The position numbers were made by a program, and so were the translations under genes. From Tannerellaceae bacterium (GTDB taxonomy: Bacteria; Bacteroidota; Bacteroidia; Bacteroidales; Tannerellaceae), in assembly GCA_031255855.1 (NCBI GenBank), contig JAIRRS010000010.1:1-48880 (forward strand): 48,880 nucleotides of DNA, given 5' to 3'. Under the pieces are notes generated by a model. It was not told where the DNA came from. It worked only from the letters and a program-made list of their open reading frames with translations, and ran no database searches. Shown here piece after piece: positions 35,376 through 44,589 of this stretch (positions are counted from its first letter, which is position 1; each line of letters starts with the position of its first letter).

Positions 35376-36692
35376 ATGAATAGCACTATATTAGACTTTG
35401 ATTTGCCACGCGACCGGGCAAAGATTATTAAGGTCATCGGTGTGGGCGGAGGCGGTGGAAACGCTGTGACCCATATGTACCATGAGGGTATACGCGATGT
35501 TTCGTTCCTGTTGTGTAATACGGATAAGCAGGCGCTGGAAGAGTCGGACGTGCCAGACCAATTAGTCTTAAGTGTGGCGATAACCGGAGGTCTGGGCGCC
35601 GGAAATAATCCGAGAAAGGCCAGGAAAGCCGCTTTGGATAGCGAACAGGAGATAAAAAAGAAACTGAGCGACGGAACAAAGATGGTTTTCATTACCGCTG
35701 GTATGGGAGGTGGAACCGGAACAGGCGCCGCACCTGTTATTGCCCGGTTTTCAAGAGAAATGGGTATATTGACGGTTGGAATCGTGACAATTCCTTTCGA
35801 ATTTGAAGGCCGTCCAAAAATACTTCAGGCTTTGCGCGGTGTGGAGGTTTTAAGGCAGAATGTTGACGCGTTGTTGGTTATAAACAATGAACGCTTGCTG
35901 GATGTATATGCCGACGAAGATGTTGAAACGGCATTCGCAAAAGCCGACAATACGCTGACAGTGGCAGCCAAAAGCATTGCCGAGCTTATTACCGCTCCCG
36001 GTAAAATAAACGTGGACTTTGCCGATGTTGATACGACTCTCCGTAATGGAGGTGTGGCGCTCATGAGTAATGGATACGGCGAAGGCGAAGGGCGTTTTTA
36101 TATTGCCGCGGAAGAAGCCCTCAAATCACCTTTGCTGAACAATAATGATGTTTACAAAGCCAAAAAGATATTATTCAATATTTCTTATAGCGACGAAGGA
36201 AAACCGTTAACGAAAGAAATAAAAGAAGTGGAAGCCTTTATGTCGGGCTTCGATAAAGATAACATCAAAGTTATTTGGGGTATGTCGAAAGACAATACAT
36301 TGGGCAAAAAAGTAAAGTTGACAATCCTTGCCACAGGCTTTGGCATGAACGATATATCTTCTACCCCGATAGATCCGAATTGGGGCGACTTTGATGACGA
36401 CGATGAGGAAGAATGGACTGAAGAAAAAGAAGCGTATATGATGGGACAGTATTATGACCGATCGGATAAAGAACATTCGTTTCGTCATAAGATTGTTGTT
36501 TTGTCTTACGACGAGTTAGACGATGACGTGATGATAAACTTGCTGGAAGACAATCCTACCTATAAGCGGGATACTAAGTTTTCGTCCCGTATCCGTGAAC
36601 GGGCGCTTAATGAAAAAAGTTCTGTTTCCGGCACGTCACGAAATGGCTCGAAAGGTTCTTCTTCAAACGGGAAAGTGTTTAGATTCAATTAA
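35376..36692 (+). CDS. ftsZ: Cell division GTPase FtsZ
   Basis: Tubulin-like GTPase forming the Z-ring. KVIGVGGGGGNAVTHM is the N-terminal phosphate-binding motif. The tubulin signature GGGTGTG is at 111-117, and NNERLLDVYADED with DNTLTVAAKSI and FADVDTTLRNGG (T7 loop) are conserved. The C-terminal third is long and charged (DDDDEEEWTEE, then a Ser/Gly-rich spacer) and ends in KVFRFN, where the membrane-tether-binding peptide usually lies. At 438 residues it is longer than E. coli FtsZ, as in most Bacteroidetes. Confidence 0.97.
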   Translation: MNSTILDFDLPRDRAKIIKVIGVGGGGGNAVTHMYHEGIRDVSFLLCNTDKQALEESDVPDQLVLSVAITGGLGAGNNPRKARKAALDSEQEIKKKLSDGTKMVFITAGMGGGTGTGAAPVIARFSREMGILTVGIVTIPFEFEGRPKILQALRGVEVLRQNVDALLVINNERLLDVYADEDVETAFAKADNTLTVAAKSIAELITAPGKINVDFADVDTTLRNGGVALMSNGYGEGEGRFYIAAEEALKSPLLNNNDVYKAKKILFNISYSDEGKPLTKEIKEVEAFMSGFDKDNIKVIWGMSKDNTLGKKVKLTILATGFGMNDISSTPIDPNWGDFDDDDEEEWTEEKEAYMMGQYYDRSDKEHSFRHKIVVLSYDELDDDVMINLLEDNPTYKRDTKFSSRIRERALNEKSSVSGTSRNGSKGSSSNGKVFRFN

Positions 36693-36717
36693 TATATAAC
36701 TTAATTATTGTAGTACT

Positions 36718-37167
36718 ATGAGTTTGTTTGATAAGATAAGCGACGATATTAAAGCCGCGATGCTGGCAAAAGACAAAGTCCGCCTGCAAGCATTGCGTGG
36801 AGTAAAGAAAGAATTCCTGGAAGCAAAGACGGCCAAAGGCGGTAATGGCGAATTAAGTGACGAAGCTGCCGCCAAGATTTTGCAAAAGATGGTGAAGCAA
36901 CGGAAAGAGAGTGCCGAAATATTCAAATCGCAAAGTCGTGAAGACTTGGCAGAGAATGAATTGGCAGAGGTTGCCGCTATTGAAATATACCTGCCTAAGC
37001 AAATGAGTGCGGAAGAAGTAGAAACTGTGCTTAAGGAAATAATTGCTCAGGTAGGAGCAGAAGGACCCAAAGACATGGGAAAGGTAATGGGAACCGCAAC
37101 CAAAGCCCTGTCAGGAAAAGCCGACGGGCGTGTGATTTCCGAAATTGTAAAAAAACTGCTTAATTAA
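36718..37167 (+). CDS. GatB/YqeY domain protein
   Basis: A 149-residue helical cytosolic protein of the YqeY family, related to the tail domain of the amidotransferase subunit GatB. The sequence MSLFDKISDDIKAAMLAKDK, LQALRGVKKEFLEAKTAKGG, LAEVAAIEIYLPKQMSAEEV and DMGKVMGTATKAL are typical. The domain binds tRNA in GatB; the role of free-standing YqeY is not known. It starts 25 bases after ftsZ and is probably transcribed with the end of the cluster, which is the usual Bacteroidales arrangement. Confidence 0.88.
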   Translation: MSLFDKISDDIKAAMLAKDKVRLQALRGVKKEFLEAKTAKGGNGELSDEAAAKILQKMVKQRKESAEIFKSQSREDLAENELAEVAAIEIYLPKQMSAEEVETVLKEIIAQVGAEGPKDMGKVMGTATKALSGKADGRVISEIVKKLLN

Positions 37168-37180
37168 ATAATGTTAGAAA

Positions 37181-37235
37181 GTAAGTGATAGGAGGTAAAT
37201 CGAAAGAAATTCGCTCGTTTACCTCCGTCTCTTAC
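37181..37235 (+). terminator. Hairpin between the YqeY-like gene and cstA
   Basis: An outer stem GTAAG/CTTAC (37181-37185, 37231-37235) and an inner perfect 9-bp stem GGAGGTAAA/TTTACCTCC (37191-37226) with a CGAA/TTCG tip. No T-run follows, so it may be a Rho-assisted end of the dcw transcript or a leader structure of cstA. The inner arm is Shine-Dalgarno-like. Confidence 0.45.
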
Positions 37236-37257
37236 ATCTTCCCAAAATCTTAAAATC

Positions 37258-38679
37258 ATGATTACTTTTCTTTGTTGCTTGACCCTGCTTGTGGTAGGCT
37301 ATTTTGTTTATGGTAGATTTGTTGAACGTGTGTTAGGAATAGATACGAATCGTGAAACACCCGCTTATTCCAGGCGTGACGGGGTAGATTATATCCCAAT
37401 GCCTACCTGGAAAGTGTTTATGATTCAATTCCTTAATATAGCCGGGTTGGGACCTATCTTCGGAGCGATAATGGGCGCCAAATTCGGCGTTTCTTCTTTT
37501 GTATGGATTGTGCTGGGAAGTATTTTTGCTGGCGCTACGCATGATTTCCTTGCCGGGATGCTCTCCTTGCGAAACGGGGGAGAAAGCCTTCCCGAATTAA
37601 TCGGCCGTTATCTGGGAAAAAACTTCAAACAGGTGATGCGAGTATTTACTTTGCTGTTGATGGTGTTGGTTGGTGCCGTGTTTGTTGCCGGGCCTGCCGG
37701 ATTGTTGGCGAAGCTTACTCCTCAAAGTTTGGATATGACTTTTTGGGCAATTGTTGTTTTTCTCTACTATATTGTGGCTACCTTGTTACCGATAGATAAG
37801 GTTATCGGAAAGATATATCCTTTGTTTGCTTTTGCCCTGCTGTTTATGGCAAGCGGTATCTTGGTGATGCTGGTGTATTATCATCCTTCCATTCCTGAAC
37901 TTACAGATGTTTTGCATGATGCGCATCCTGAAGGATTACCCATATTCCCGATGATGTTTGTTTCTATTGCTTGTGGAGCCATCTCCGGTTTTCATGCTAC
38001 GCAAAGCCCTTTGATGGCACGTTGTATGAAGAATGAAAAGTATGGGCGTCCGGTCTTTTACGGTGCGATGATTGTCGAAGGTATAGTAGCGCTTGTTTGG
38101 GCGGCTGCGGCTACTTATTTCTTCCATCTGGAAGAAGGACAAGCCCTTTTTGCTGCCGGATCGGGAAATGATAATGCCGCTATCGTGGTAGATAGTATCA
38201 CGAAAGAATGGCTGGGAACGATTGGCGGTTTCCTGGCTATCCTCGGGGTTATTGCCGCTCCGATTACTTCGGGAGATACGGCTTTCCGATCGGCAAGGCT
38301 TATTGCTGCCGACTTTCTGAAGTTCGATCAACGGCCGATTCTTAAACGTTTGTTGATTTCTATCCCATTGTTTATTGTCGGTTTCCTTATCCTCCAGGTA
38401 GACTTCTCCGTGATCTGGCGGTATTTTGCTTGGGTAAACCAAACACTTGCCGTATTTACCCTTTGGGCATTAACCGTTTATCTGGTACTTTCCAGGAAAC
38501 GATACATTATAACATTGCTTCCGGCTTTGTTTATGACTGCCGTTTGCACTACTTATATATTTATAGCTCCGGAAGGTTTAGGCTTGTCGGCTACGGTTTC
38601 TCAATTATTGGGTGCAGGGGTTACCCTGATTACCTTCTTTTTCTTTATTGTCTGGAAGTCTAAACACGCCTCTTCATGA
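37258..38679 (+). CDS. CstA-family carbon starvation transporter
   Basis: A polytopic inner-membrane protein of 473 residues, about 12-14 helices. The family core is clear: YFVYGRFVERVLG, FLNIAGLGPIFGAIMGAKFG, GSIFAGATHDFLAGMLSLRNGG, and HATQSPLMARCMKNE. In other bacteria CstA/BtsT proteins import peptides or pyruvate. This version is shorter than the about 700-residue enterobacterial proteins, which is common in Bacteroidetes. The substrate is therefore unknown. It stands alone behind a hairpin, with its own short leader. Confidence 0.87.
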   Translation: MITFLCCLTLLVVGYFVYGRFVERVLGIDTNRETPAYSRRDGVDYIPMPTWKVFMIQFLNIAGLGPIFGAIMGAKFGVSSFVWIVLGSIFAGATHDFLAGMLSLRNGGESLPELIGRYLGKNFKQVMRVFTLLLMVLVGAVFVAGPAGLLAKLTPQSLDMTFWAIVVFLYYIVATLLPIDKVIGKIYPLFAFALLFMASGILVMLVYYHPSIPELTDVLHDAHPEGLPIFPMMFVSIACGAISGFHATQSPLMARCMKNEKYGRPVFYGAMIVEGIVALVWAAAATYFFHLEEGQALFAAGSGNDNAAIVVDSITKEWLGTIGGFLAILGVIAAPITSGDTAFRSARLIAADFLKFDQRPILKRLLISIPLFIVGFLILQVDFSVIWRYFAWVNQTLAVFTLWALTVYLVLSRKRYIITLLPALFMTAVCTTYIFIAPEGLGLSATVSQLLGAGVTLITFFFFIVWKSKHASS

Positions 38680-38725
38680 TTATTACAGATGTGATAAAGA
38701 TGTGGCGTAACTCCGTTATTTTGTG

Positions 38726-38733
38726 TACATTTG
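38726..38733 (+). promoter_or_regulatory. -7 box of the DUF6057 gene
   Basis: TACATTTG matches the TAnnTTTG consensus. The start site would be about 38739, only some 14 bases before the ATG at 38753. The GTG at 38723 that opens the longest frame lies inside the promoter and is rejected as a start. Confidence 0.5.
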
Positions 38734-38752
38734 CTTGGGAGAATTTATATGG

Positions 38753-40510
38753 ATGGATATTGCTGCTTTAAAATATAGGATAATTCTTTTCGGAGGGCTT
38801 CTGTTTATTGCCTTGTTCGCGTTTTTGCAATGGACAAATGCTTATCATTTCTTTTTTATCGAACAGAATCAGTTGTTCCTGTTTTCGCGGCAATATATCG
38901 GGGAACGCTTTTTTAGCCCGGGCGGTTTCTCGTTACTTTCAGGTGAATTTTTAGTGCAATTTTTCATCATACCGTATGTCGGCGCGGTCATTACGGCTTT
39001 GTTGCTTGCCAAAGTCGGCGTTTTGACAGCATTTGTTTGCAAACGGATAGCTCCTGCCGCCCCGCTATATATCCTGTATTTCCTTCCTGTCTTGACCTTA
39101 TTGTTCATGCACTTTAATTTTAATTATTGGATACAGGGAACGGTGGCTTATATTTTTTTTCTGTTGTTTGTCTGTTTATATCTGCGAATTGCGGAGTTTA
39201 AATACCGGTTGTTGTATGCCCTCCTGTCTGTTCCTCTGCTTTATTGGTGGGGAGGTTCGATAGCCTGTCTTTATGCTGTTTGTTTGTTGTTGTGGGAAAC
39301 CTTGAATCGTCCGAAGGGTTGGTATTGGACGACGCTTGTGGTGTTTGAAGCAATGCTTATCGCCTTTGGGTGCATGTATTTTTCTGTTTTGGGCGAATAT
39401 CGTTTTGCTTTTTTCCCCGACTTTTATTACCATAGGGGCTTGTCCGCTCCGGATAAAATCTATTTTTCATGGATTGCTCTGCCGTTTGTTATTATTATCT
39501 CTTATCTGTTGCGTGACAGAAAGCCGGTATCAAGAAAGCGGGAATTTGTTGAAAGTTTTACTCAAGTAATACTCATCATTGGCTTGGCGTGGTTTATCAT
39601 ACCTCAATACGATGATGCAGAATCGCTTAAATTAAAAGAATTGGATTATTATACCCGTACACGACAATGGGATAAGATAATAGAAAATTGCAAAGGACGC
39701 CAAACAAACTACCTTTACCTTTGCCATTTGAATATGGCATTGGCCGAAAAAGGAGTCCTGGCCGACCAGGCTTTCGTTTTCGACCAACACGGAGTGCAAG
39801 GTCTGTTTGTTTCCTGGAATAAGACGGTATCCGTCTCTACCTTGTTGAGTGAATTGCATTTTACTATCGGCAATATGGTATTGGCACAAGAAAAAGCCTT
39901 TGAGAGTTATGTTAGTTCGATGGGTTATGGAAATCCCCGTATGTTGCAACGTCTGGTGCAGACAAATCTGATTTATGGCGAGTACGCCGTTGCTGAAAAA
40001 TACCTTGATGTATTAGAACAGACTTTTTATTATGCTGATTGGGCAAAAGAACACCGGCGGTTTCTTTATAATGATGTGGAGGTAGAAAACGACTCTTTGC
40101 TGGGTGAAAAGCGAAAAGGTTTGGTTGACGATAATTTTTTGTCGAATCCGGCGAAGGTGGAGCTTGATTTGCTTTCGGTTGCCAATCAATATCCCCAAAA
40201 CCGGACACCGATTGAATATGTAGGCGTAGGTTATTTATTAATGAAAGAATTGAATGCTTTTGAACATTTGCTGAATACCTGTTACAATACGGATGTGTTG
40301 CGTACATTGCCTGTCTCTTTCCAGGAAGCCGTTATCATACTTTACGAATCAAGCCCCGAAATATGGGCACATTATAATGTATCTGAATCAATCGTCAAGC
40401 GTTTTGCCGAATATAAACGCTTGGTGAAGGCCAACAGGGGAGGAGGAGCTACGGCGGAACTTAACCGTTTGTTTGGCAATACGTATTGGTATTATTTTAT
40501 GTACAAGTAA
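38753..40510 (+). CDS. DUF6057-type polytopic membrane protein
   Basis: A 585-residue protein with some eight to ten hydrophobic helices in the first 300 residues (for example IILFGGLLFIALFAFLQW and PLYILYFLPVLTLLFM). The C-terminal about 270 residues are soluble and helical, with TPR-like pairs (YYTRTRQWDKIIENCKG, LCHLNMALAEKG). I recognise it as the Bacteroidetes family DUF6057, whose function is unknown. The next gene follows after 11 bases and encodes a haem-motif lipoprotein; the two look like a functional pair. The membrane part may hold or translocate something for that lipoprotein, but this is inference. Confidence 0.7.
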   Translation: MDIAALKYRIILFGGLLFIALFAFLQWTNAYHFFFIEQNQLFLFSRQYIGERFFSPGGFSLLSGEFLVQFFIIPYVGAVITALLLAKVGVLTAFVCKRIAPAAPLYILYFLPVLTLLFMHFNFNYWIQGTVAYIFFLLFVCLYLRIAEFKYRLLYALLSVPLLYWWGGSIACLYAVCLLLWETLNRPKGWYWTTLVVFEAMLIAFGCMYFSVLGEYRFAFFPDFYYHRGLSAPDKIYFSWIALPFVIIISYLLRDRKPVSRKREFVESFTQVILIIGLAWFIIPQYDDAESLKLKELDYYTRTRQWDKIIENCKGRQTNYLYLCHLNMALAEKGVLADQAFVFDQHGVQGLFVSWNKTVSVSTLLSELHFTIGNMVLAQEKAFESYVSSMGYGNPRMLQRLVQTNLIYGEYAVAEKYLDVLEQTFYYADWAKEHRRFLYNDVEVENDSLLGEKRKGLVDDNFLSNPAKVELDLLSVANQYPQNRTPIEYVGVGYLLMKELNAFEHLLNTCYNTDVLRTLPVSFQEAVIILYESSPEIWAHYNVSESIVKRFAEYKRLVKANRGGGATAELNRLFGNTYWYYFMYK

Positions 40511-40521
40511 AAGGTACGTGT

Positions 40522-42012
40522 ATGTTTAATCGAGTCATATATTTGTTATTACTGCTCCTGCCGACAGCCTGTTCCGTGTCTCCCGTGGCAGTGGATGAAG
40601 AAACGGGTCAGTCGCTTGGGATATTCCCCGATTATGCGGGTTGCACGATACCTCCCAACATCGCCCCGTTGAATTTTTCGCTGTCGGATACTTACGAAGA
40701 AGCCCGTGTACTTTTTACTTTTGGTAGCAACGTTTGGGAAGTGAAAGCCGGAAGCAAACAGTTCACTTTTCCCGCTTCGCGGTGGAAGAAGATGTTGGAG
40801 GCATCCGCCGGAAAAACAATCGAGGTGAAAATAAAGGAGAAGAAAAACGGGAGGTGGATAGGCTATGCTCCCTTTACTTTCCAGGTGGCTTCGGAACCGG
40901 CAGACCCTTATATCGCTTATCGCTTGATAGAGCCGGGGTATGAATTATGGAATGCCATGGGGATTTACCAGCGGGACTTGGAAACATATGCCCAGTTTCC
41001 CATTATGGAGAACAAAATGACGGAAAATAATTGCATGAACTGCCATTCGTTCTGCATGCAAAACCCGGAAAAAATGCTGTTCCATATGCGTGGATCTTTA
41101 GGCAGCACCCTGCTGATACAAGGTGGGGAAATTGAAAAGTTGAATACAAAAACCGAACAAACGATGTCGGCCTTGGTATACCCTTCGTGGCATCCTTCGG
41201 GACGGTTTGTGGCTTTTTCGGTAAACGATACTAAGCAGGCTTTCCATATGAACGACCGGAACCGGGTGGAGGTATACGATGATAAGTCCGATGTGGTCGT
41301 ATACGATGTGGAACGGCATGAAATTATAACAGCCCCTGCCTTGTTTTCCGACGCTTGGATGGAGACGTTCCCCACGTTTTCACCGGATGGGAAAACGCTT
41401 TATTTCTGCTCTGCCGAGACACGCTTCCTGCCGGATGAGTTTACACGTGTGAAGTACAACCTTTGTTCTTTGTCATTTGATCCGGAAACGCGCACATTCG
41501 GGCAGGTTGTTGATACATTGTTCAACGCAAAGGAAAATGACGGGAGTATTTCCTTTCCTCGTGTGTCGCCCGACGGTAAATATCTAATGTACACAAAGGC
41601 AAGCTATGGCAATTTCTCTATCTGGCATAAAGACGCGGATTTATATATGATAAACCTTCGGTCGGGCGAACATTACCCGTTGGATAATGTGAATAGCCAT
41701 GAGGTGGAAAGTTACCATTCGTGGAGCAGCAATAGCCGCTGGGTGGTTTTCAGCAGTCGGCGTTCGGATGGCTTGTATACCCGTTTGTATATCACTTATA
41801 TCAATGATGAAGGACAAGCGGAGAAACCTTTCCTTGTTCCGCAGAAAGACGTAACCTTCTATCACGCTTTTATGAAATCATATAATATACCGGAATTTAT
41901 TACCGGTAAGGTGAAAAGGCAAGGCTACCGAATCAGGCAAACGGCAAAGACAGGAAAAGGGATTGATGTGACATTTTCAAGTGAAAAAGCGAAAGCGCTT
42001 TATCAGGAATAG
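40522..42012 (+). CDS. Lipoprotein with CxxCH motif and WD40-like (TolB-type) propeller
   Basis: An exported lipoprotein of 496 residues. The signal peptide ends in the lipobox PTAC, with Cys17 as the lipidated residue. An N-terminal beta domain (about 20-130) is followed by NNCMNCHSF (CMNCH at about 171-175), a canonical c-type haem attachment motif. PD40 propeller blades then run to the C-terminus: YPSWHPSGRFVAFS, FPTFSPDGKTLYFC, FPRVSPDGKYLMYT and YHSWSSNSRWVVFS. A single haem fused to a propeller suggests an electron-transfer or redox-sensing role, or the motif may bind haem only structurally. It pairs with the DUF6057 gene and ends at a strong terminator. Confidence 0.75.
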   Translation: MFNRVIYLLLLLLPTACSVSPVAVDEETGQSLGIFPDYAGCTIPPNIAPLNFSLSDTYEEARVLFTFGSNVWEVKAGSKQFTFPASRWKKMLEASAGKTIEVKIKEKKNGRWIGYAPFTFQVASEPADPYIAYRLIEPGYELWNAMGIYQRDLETYAQFPIMENKMTENNCMNCHSFCMQNPEKMLFHMRGSLGSTLLIQGGEIEKLNTKTEQTMSALVYPSWHPSGRFVAFSVNDTKQAFHMNDRNRVEVYDDKSDVVVYDVERHEIITAPALFSDAWMETFPTFSPDGKTLYFCSAETRFLPDEFTRVKYNLCSLSFDPETRTFGQVVDTLFNAKENDGSISFPRVSPDGKYLMYTKASYGNFSIWHKDADLYMINLRSGEHYPLDNVNSHEVESYHSWSSNSRWVVFSSRRSDGLYTRLYITYINDEGQAEKPFLVPQKDVTFYHAFMKSYNIPEFITGKVKRQGYRIRQTAKTGKGIDVTFSSEKAKALYQE

Positions 42013-42036
42013 ATTGTGATAACATAATAATGTGGA

Positions 42037-42060
42037 AAGGGTGGCCGGTAAGCCACCCTT
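42037..42060. terminator. Bidirectional terminator
   Basis: A perfect 9-bp stem AAGGGTGGC/GCCACCCTT with a six-base loop lies between the convergent stops at 42012 and 42067. T-rich sequence follows on the + side and A/T-rich on the other, so it can serve both genes. Confidence 0.7.
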
Positions 42061-42066
42061 ATTCTA

Positions 42067-42801
42067 TTATAATACGTGTAAATCATTTCCTCCTTCCAGT
42101 TGGTCTTCTCCGGAAGGTGTAATTAATTTGTATCCTTTCCCGTGGATGTTGATGATTTCAATAGAAGGATCGTCTTTCAATAGTTTGCGCAATTTGGTGA
42201 TATAGACGTCCATGCTGCGCGCGTTGAAGTAATTGTCGTCTACCCAAATGGTTTTGAGGGCGTAATTACGTTCAAGAATTTCGTTTGCGTGCGCACAAAG
42301 CAGACTTAATAGTTCACATTCTTTCGTTGTTAATTTGGTTACTTTGTCGCCGATGGCAAGCGTTTGCTTTTGTGTGTCGAACATGAAGTTCCCAAGTTTG
42401 TAAAATGGGATATCTTTCAGCTTTTTACCTTTTACACGGCGGAGGATCGCTTCAATGCGGAGCAATAACTCTTCCATGCTGAACGGTTTTGTCAGATAAT
42501 CATCGGCGCCAATCTTGAATCCTTCCAGGATATCTTCCTTCATTGTTTTGGCAGTAAGGAAAATGACAGGTATATCAGGGTTGACGGAACGGATTTCCTG
42601 TGCTAACGTAAATCCGTCTTTTTTTGGCATCATAACATCAAGTACACAGAGGTCGTATTTACCTTTTGTAAATCCTTTGTAACCGGCTTCTCCGTCGGAG
42701 AACAAATCTGTAATGTAACCTTTCGCTTGTAAGTATTCTCTTAACAACATTCCAAGGTTTTCGTCGTCTTCGCAAAATAAAATTCTCAGTTTTTCTTCCA
42801 T
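42067..42801 (-). CDS. rprY: OmpR-family response regulator, RprY type
   Basis: DNA-binding response regulator of 244 residues. The receiver domain begins LRILFCEDDENLG (acidic pocket) with phospho-acceptor Asp55 in LCVLDVMMPKKDG and Lys in IFLTAKT. A winged-helix output domain follows, with TKLTTKECELLSLLCAHANEI and SMDVYITKLRKLLKDDPSIEI. It starts two bases after the kinase stop and is cotranscribed. The pair strongly recalls RprX/RprY of Bacteroides fragilis, a system linked to stress and redox responses; the name is by resemblance. Confidence 0.85.
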   Translation of the reverse strand: MEEKLRILFCEDDENLGMLLREYLQAKGYITDLFSDGEAGYKGFTKGKYDLCVLDVMMPKKDGFTLAQEIRSVNPDIPVIFLTAKTMKEDILEGFKIGADDYLTKPFSMEELLLRIEAILRRVKGKKLKDIPFYKLGNFMFDTQKQTLAIGDKVTKLTTKECELLSLLCAHANEILERNYALKTIWVDDNYFNARSMDVYITKLRKLLKDDPSIEIINIHGKGYKLITPSGEDQLEGGNDLHVL

Positions 42802-42803
42802 GA

Positions 42804-44363
42804 CTAACTTTTTATAAGAGGTAAAGTAATAATAAATTTTGTTCCCACATTGCCCGAACCGTTTTCGGCCCGGATCGATCCATTATGGTCTTCTACGATT
42901 TTACGTACATAGGCAAGACCTAACCCAAATCCTTTCACATCGTGAACATTGCCCGTAGGCACCCGGAAGAACTGGTCGAATACTTTTTTGTGGTATTCTT
43001 TCTTAATCCCGATACCGTTGTCTTCAATGGATATGAGCAACTTGCCGTTGTCGTTCCCGGTTGTTGCCATCAACCGGAGGGGTACATTTTGTCGACGGTA
43101 TTTAACGGCGTTGTCCATCAGGTTGAACAACACATTCGTTAGATGCAGTTCGTCCACGTAAATGGTTGATTCTATGGCCCGCAAGTCAATATCCAATGTG
43201 CCGCCGTATTTCTCTACTTTTAATACGAATGTATTGGCAATGTTGGCTATCAAATCGTTCGCGTCTACTTCCTTGAATTTGAGAACAGCTTTCTGGCGTT
43301 CGAATAGCGACATTTGCAATACTTTTTCGACCAGGAATCCTAATCGTTTCGTCTCATCATTTATCACGCCTGATATATGCTTGAATACGTCGGGACTTTT
43401 CGTAATGTCTGTATCTTTTAACATTTGCGACGCAAGCGAGATGGTAGAAACCGGTGTTTTCAACTCGTGCGTCATGTTGTTGATGAAGTCATTTTTCATT
43501 TCAGACAATTTCTTTTGGCGGAATACGATGTATAATGTAAAGGTGAATATGGCCAGTAGCATCAAGGTGAATATAACCGACGGGACTATAAACGACACTT
43601 CGTTGTAAATATAGTCTTGTTTTGTGGGGAAAAACACCCTCAGGTAATTCTGCCTCGACGGCGGATCGTTTGGAAACAGCACGACTGTTAAAATATCGGA
43701 TGCCACAGGTTGTTTTTCAATCTCTCCATTCAAATAAACCGTATTCCCGTCTTTGTTGATAACAGAGAAAACGAACGGAAGGTTTAAGCCATTATTGATA
43801 AATTCCGTTCTCAAATAGGTGTTTAGCTGCTTGAAATCCACACGTTCTTCTATCGGTTTCAATCTGGATGAGTTTAACATGGTTACAACAACTTCGTTGA
43901 TAAGGTCCATGTTGTACAGATAGCGGCGCTTATACGCGTCGGCTAATTCTTTGGATGTACCGACAATATTACTTGGGGTTTGCTTTTTCAATAGAGAAGA
44001 GAGGGGTTGTGATTGCGTGTTGCTGAAGCTATGCAACTCAATTCGTTGCATAGTCCCGTTTGAGTCTTTTATTTGCAATTGGAAGCTCTCCTGACTGCTG
44101 AATTGCCCTAGCTGTTGCGAGGCGTAATTGGTTTGGTATTGCCTGTTTCCCAGCTCTTTGCTAAGGTCGTCTTCCACGTATCTACGGGTTTCTTCCAGCT
44201 CCAGGTTTCTCGACACTTGAACCAGGCATTTCTTGACTGTTTCATTGAATTGCTCGCTACGTGTTTTAAGTATTTCGCTCACATAGTTTAATTGCAGATA
44301 GAGTAAACCTGCGAAAGCGAATGCCATAACACCAGCCAATAACCAGATAGTAGATTTCCTCAT
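42804..44363 (-). CDS. rprX: Sensor histidine kinase, RprX type
   Basis: Inner-membrane sensor of 519 residues. Helix 1 lies at about 5-25, a periplasmic sensor region at 28-256, and helix 2 at about 257-281. The HisKA domain has His299 in NNMTHELKTPVSTISLA. The ATPase domain shows LMDNAVKYRR (N box), ISIEDNGIGI (G1), FDQFFRVPTG (F box) and GFGLGLAYV (G2). No PAS or HAMP domain is seen. The stimulus is unknown. It is the first gene of the two-gene unit; a convincing promoter was not found. Confidence 0.87.
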   Translation of the reverse strand: MRKSTIWLLAGVMAFAFAGLLYLQLNYVSEILKTRSEQFNETVKKCLVQVSRNLELEETRRYVEDDLSKELGNRQYQTNYASQQLGQFSSQESFQLQIKDSNGTMQRIELHSFSNTQSQPLSSLLKKQTPSNIVGTSKELADAYKRRYLYNMDLINEVVVTMLNSSRLKPIEERVDFKQLNTYLRTEFINNGLNLPFVFSVINKDGNTVYLNGEIEKQPVASDILTVVLFPNDPPSRQNYLRVFFPTKQDYIYNEVSFIVPSVIFTLMLLAIFTFTLYIVFRQKKLSEMKNDFINNMTHELKTPVSTISLASQMLKDTDITKSPDVFKHISGVINDETKRLGFLVEKVLQMSLFERQKAVLKFKEVDANDLIANIANTFVLKVEKYGGTLDIDLRAIESTIYVDELHLTNVLFNLMDNAVKYRRQNVPLRLMATTGNDNGKLLISIEDNGIGIKKEYHKKVFDQFFRVPTGNVHDVKGFGLGLAYVRKIVEDHNGSIRAENGSGNVGTKFIITLPLIKS

Positions 44364-44589
44364 ATCAATAACATCTCCTAAAACATTAACAAATAACGTG
44401 TCTTTTGCGTTAACATTTACACAAAAAAAGTAAAAACAGGGGCTTTTAATTGTTAAAAATATATTACAAACATGACAAATTGCTTGTTTAATCCGATATT
44501 GAATAGCAACTTGTAACCGTGGTCAACATGTAATTTTTTTAATTTGCAGGTATCCTGTGCGATGAGGTGAGAAGAGGATGAACAAACGA
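44364..44589. other. AT-rich spacer between rprX and the small secreted protein gene
   Basis: No gene is seen in these 226 bases. A TAACG/CGTTA inverted pair lies near 44392-44415 in front of rprX and could be a regulator site, but nothing confirms it. No clean TAnnTTTG box for rprX is visible. Confidence 0.4.
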
